A stretch of 64,000 bases of DNA from Luidia sarsii (Eukaryota; Echinodermata; Asteroidea; Paxillosida; Luidiidae). Where the stretch lies: positions 9,294,895 through 9,358,894 of the forward strand of contig OX465119.1 in assembly GCA_949987565.1 (NCBI GenBank). Direction: 5' to 3'. Position 1 is the stretch's first letter. The number at the start of each line of letters is the position of its first letter. The notes under the pieces are model-generated. The model saw nothing but the letters and a program-made list of their open reading frames with translations, searched no databases and was not told the origin of the DNA. The translations under genes were made by a program, and so were the position numbers. Shown here in pieces: positions 62,782 to 64,000 of this stretch.

Positions 62782-64000
62782 TGAAGGAGATATTAACTTG
62801 CAAAGTGTAATTTTCTTTCCAGTTACTTCTCGCCGACCGACTGTTGTGTGCGGCTCTCTACACACACAAGCTGCCCAGCTGACAGAGGTTAGTTCTAGTT
62901 GCTTGATCCTATAATCATCTTACTATTTTCGATTTAAGAATCTTTACCACTGATAGATAAGTATTTTCAAGGGCTGTTTGCATGCCAAGTTATAGCTTCG
63001 TCAAAATAATAATGAAGGAGATATTAACTTGCAAAGTGTAATTTTCTTTCCAGTTACTTTTCGCCGACCGACTGTTGTCTGCGGCTCTCTACACACACAA
63101 GCTGCCCAGCTGACAGAGGTTAGTTCTACTTGCTTGATCATATAATCATCTTGCTGTGTTCGATTTATGTTTTTTTACCACTGATAGATAGGTATTTTCA
63201 AGGGCTGTTTGCATGCCAAGTTATAGCTTCGTCAAATTAATAATGAAGGAGATATTAACTTGCAAAGTGTAATTTTCTTTCCAGTTACTTCTCGCCGACC
63301 GACTGTTGTGTGCTACTCTCTACACACACAAGCTGCCAAGCTGACAGAGGTTAGTTCTAGTTGCCTGATCCTATAATCATCTTACTATTTTCGATTTAAG
63401 ATTTTTTACGACTGATAGATAGGTATTTTCAAGGGCTGTTTGCATGCCAAGTTATAGCTTCGTCAAGTTAATAATGAAGGAGATATTAACTTGCAAAGTG
63501 TAATTTTCTTTCCAGTTACTTCTCGCCGACCGACTGTTGTGTGCGGCTCTATACACACACAAGCTGCCCAGCTGACAGAGGTTAGTTCTAGTTGCTTGAC
63601 TATATAATCATCTTACTATTTTCGATTTAAGATTTTTTACTACTGATAGATAGGTATTTTCAAGGGCTGTTTGCATGCCAAGTTATAGCTTCGTCAAAAT
63701 AACGATGAAGGAGATATTCACTTGCAAAGTTTGATTTTCTTTCCAGTTACTTATCGCCGACCGACTGTTGTTTGCGGTTCTCTACACACACAAGCTGCCC
63801 AGCTGACAGAGGTTAGTTCTAGTTGCTTGATCACATAATCATCTTTCTATGTTCGATTTATGATTTTTTACCACTGATAGATTGGTATTTTCAAGGGCTG
63901 TTCACATGCCAAGTTAAAGGTTCCTTAAAATAATAATGAAGGAGATATTAACTTGCAAAGTGTAATTTTCTTTCCAGTTACTTTTCGCCGACCGACTGTT
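62782..64000 (+). repeat. Right edge: B-A-G-E-C and partial D
   Basis: Starts: 62782 B ('gataagt'), 63013 A, 63244 G, 63475 E ('ttactactg'), 63706 C, 63937 D-like partial of 64 nt. With the A at 62551 this restores the A-B-A-G-E-C module seen at 15013, 20784, 29788 and 42262. A few private changes ('aacgatgaag' before 63706, 'ttccttaaa' in its tail) suggest slightly older divergence. The array continues past the window. Confidence 0.9.

Larger units (their letters stand above)
1..64000 (+). repeat. 231-bp satellite DNA array, head to tail, filling the window
   Basis: The segment starting 'tgaaggagatatt' recurs every 231 bp from position 1 to 63937. My running count gives 277 complete monomers and a partial one of 64 nt. 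Length exceptions are few: eleven monomers of 227 bp, one of 226, two of 238, three of 229 and ten of 230. These sum exactly to the observed coordinates. All copies have the same orientation. Copies differ by scattered substitutions that fall into at least eight recurrent classes (A to H) plus chimeras. No reading frame stays open across a monomer on either strand; because 231 is divisible by 3, a stop in one monomer recurs in the next. There is no transposon, gene or unique spacer and the array runs off both ends. I do not recognise the satellite family. Such arrays are typical of centromeric or other heterochromatin in eukaryotes; that location is inferred. Confidence 0.99.

Noticed and set aside
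1..64000. CRISPR array
   Set aside because: The repeat unit is 231 bp with no unique spacers between short repeats; successive units are related along their whole length.
1..64000. Protein with tandem repeats encoded by the array
   Set aside because: Since 231 is divisible by 3, an open frame would persist, but each of the three forward frames meets TAA, TGA or TAG in each monomer, and the three reverse frames also contain stops (for example TGA in 'ttttgacg', TAA in 'ctataac', TGA in 'ccttgaaa').
1..64000. Hidden transposon, LTR or retroviral fragment in length-variant monomers
   Set aside because: All length variants are small (-5, -4, -2, -1, +7) and are explained by slippage or short deletions; no target-site duplications or foreign sequence.

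Overview
The whole window, end to end, is one uninterrupted head-to-tail satellite DNA array. I counted 277 complete monomers plus a 64-base partial monomer at the right edge. The basic monomer is 231 bp, all copies are on the same strand, and both window edges lie inside the array. I found no protein-coding gene, RNA gene, transposon, inversion or unique spacer. This scale of tandem repetition, with nested higher-order repeats (HORs), points to a eukaryotic chromosome (centromeric, pericentromeric or other heterochromatic satellite) read from a long-read assembly. The sequence does not tell me the species.

I phased the monomers to begin at 'tgaaggag' (position 1) and sorted them into eight classes by short diagnostic words. 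A: 'acttgcttgatcat' with 'tgctgtgttcg' (A' is A with 'cgacgacc'). B: 'agttgcttgatcct' with 'aagaatcttt' or 'aagaattttt'. C: 'atattcacttg', 'tttgcggttctc', 'gatcacat', 'gattggtatt', 'gttcacatgcc'. D: 'gaccatat' with 'actaatttcg'. E: 'ctctatac' with 'gactatat'. F: 4-bp deletion giving 'ccagttctcg', with 'gattgacccg' or 'gattgatccg'. G: 'gtgctactctc', 'gccaagctg', 'gcctgatcct', 'tacgactg' or 'tacaactg'. H: 'gtatgcgg' with 'gatttcagat'. Chimeric monomers join two classes (for example G/A). The commonest neighbour order is G-E-C-D-A, so the array looks built on an older five-monomer unit.

Layout, left to right: 1-2999 mixed monomers; 3000-5309 a 5-mer twice; 5310-9010 an 8-mer twice; 9011-10858 linking G-E-C-D-A material; 10859-22400 a 25-mer of 5,771 bp twice; 22401-30018 pentamer-based material; 30019-33021 five-monomer variants; 33022-40875 a 17-mer of 3,927 bp twice; 40876-46188 a pentamer variant twice, with flanks; 46189-48956 a 6-mer twice; 48957-55180 a newly arisen chimeric tetramer; 55181-59788 a 10-mer of 2,304 bp twice; 59789-62781 more of the same tetramer; 62782-64000 return to the ordinary order. 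Private variants are confined to zones, as expected from local amplification by unequal exchange.

The most unusual signal within the monomer is exon-like. Almost every copy carries, in the right order and spacing, a branch-point-like 'tattaac', a pyrimidine-rich acceptor 'ttttctttccag', a 65-nt GC-richer segment, and a donor-like 'gag|gttagt'. If the plus strand is transcribed, the array would read as hundreds of small exons with introns of about 166 nt. The indels inside the 65-nt segment (-4, -2, +7) argue against a coding role. The splice potential is an inference from motif and spacing only.
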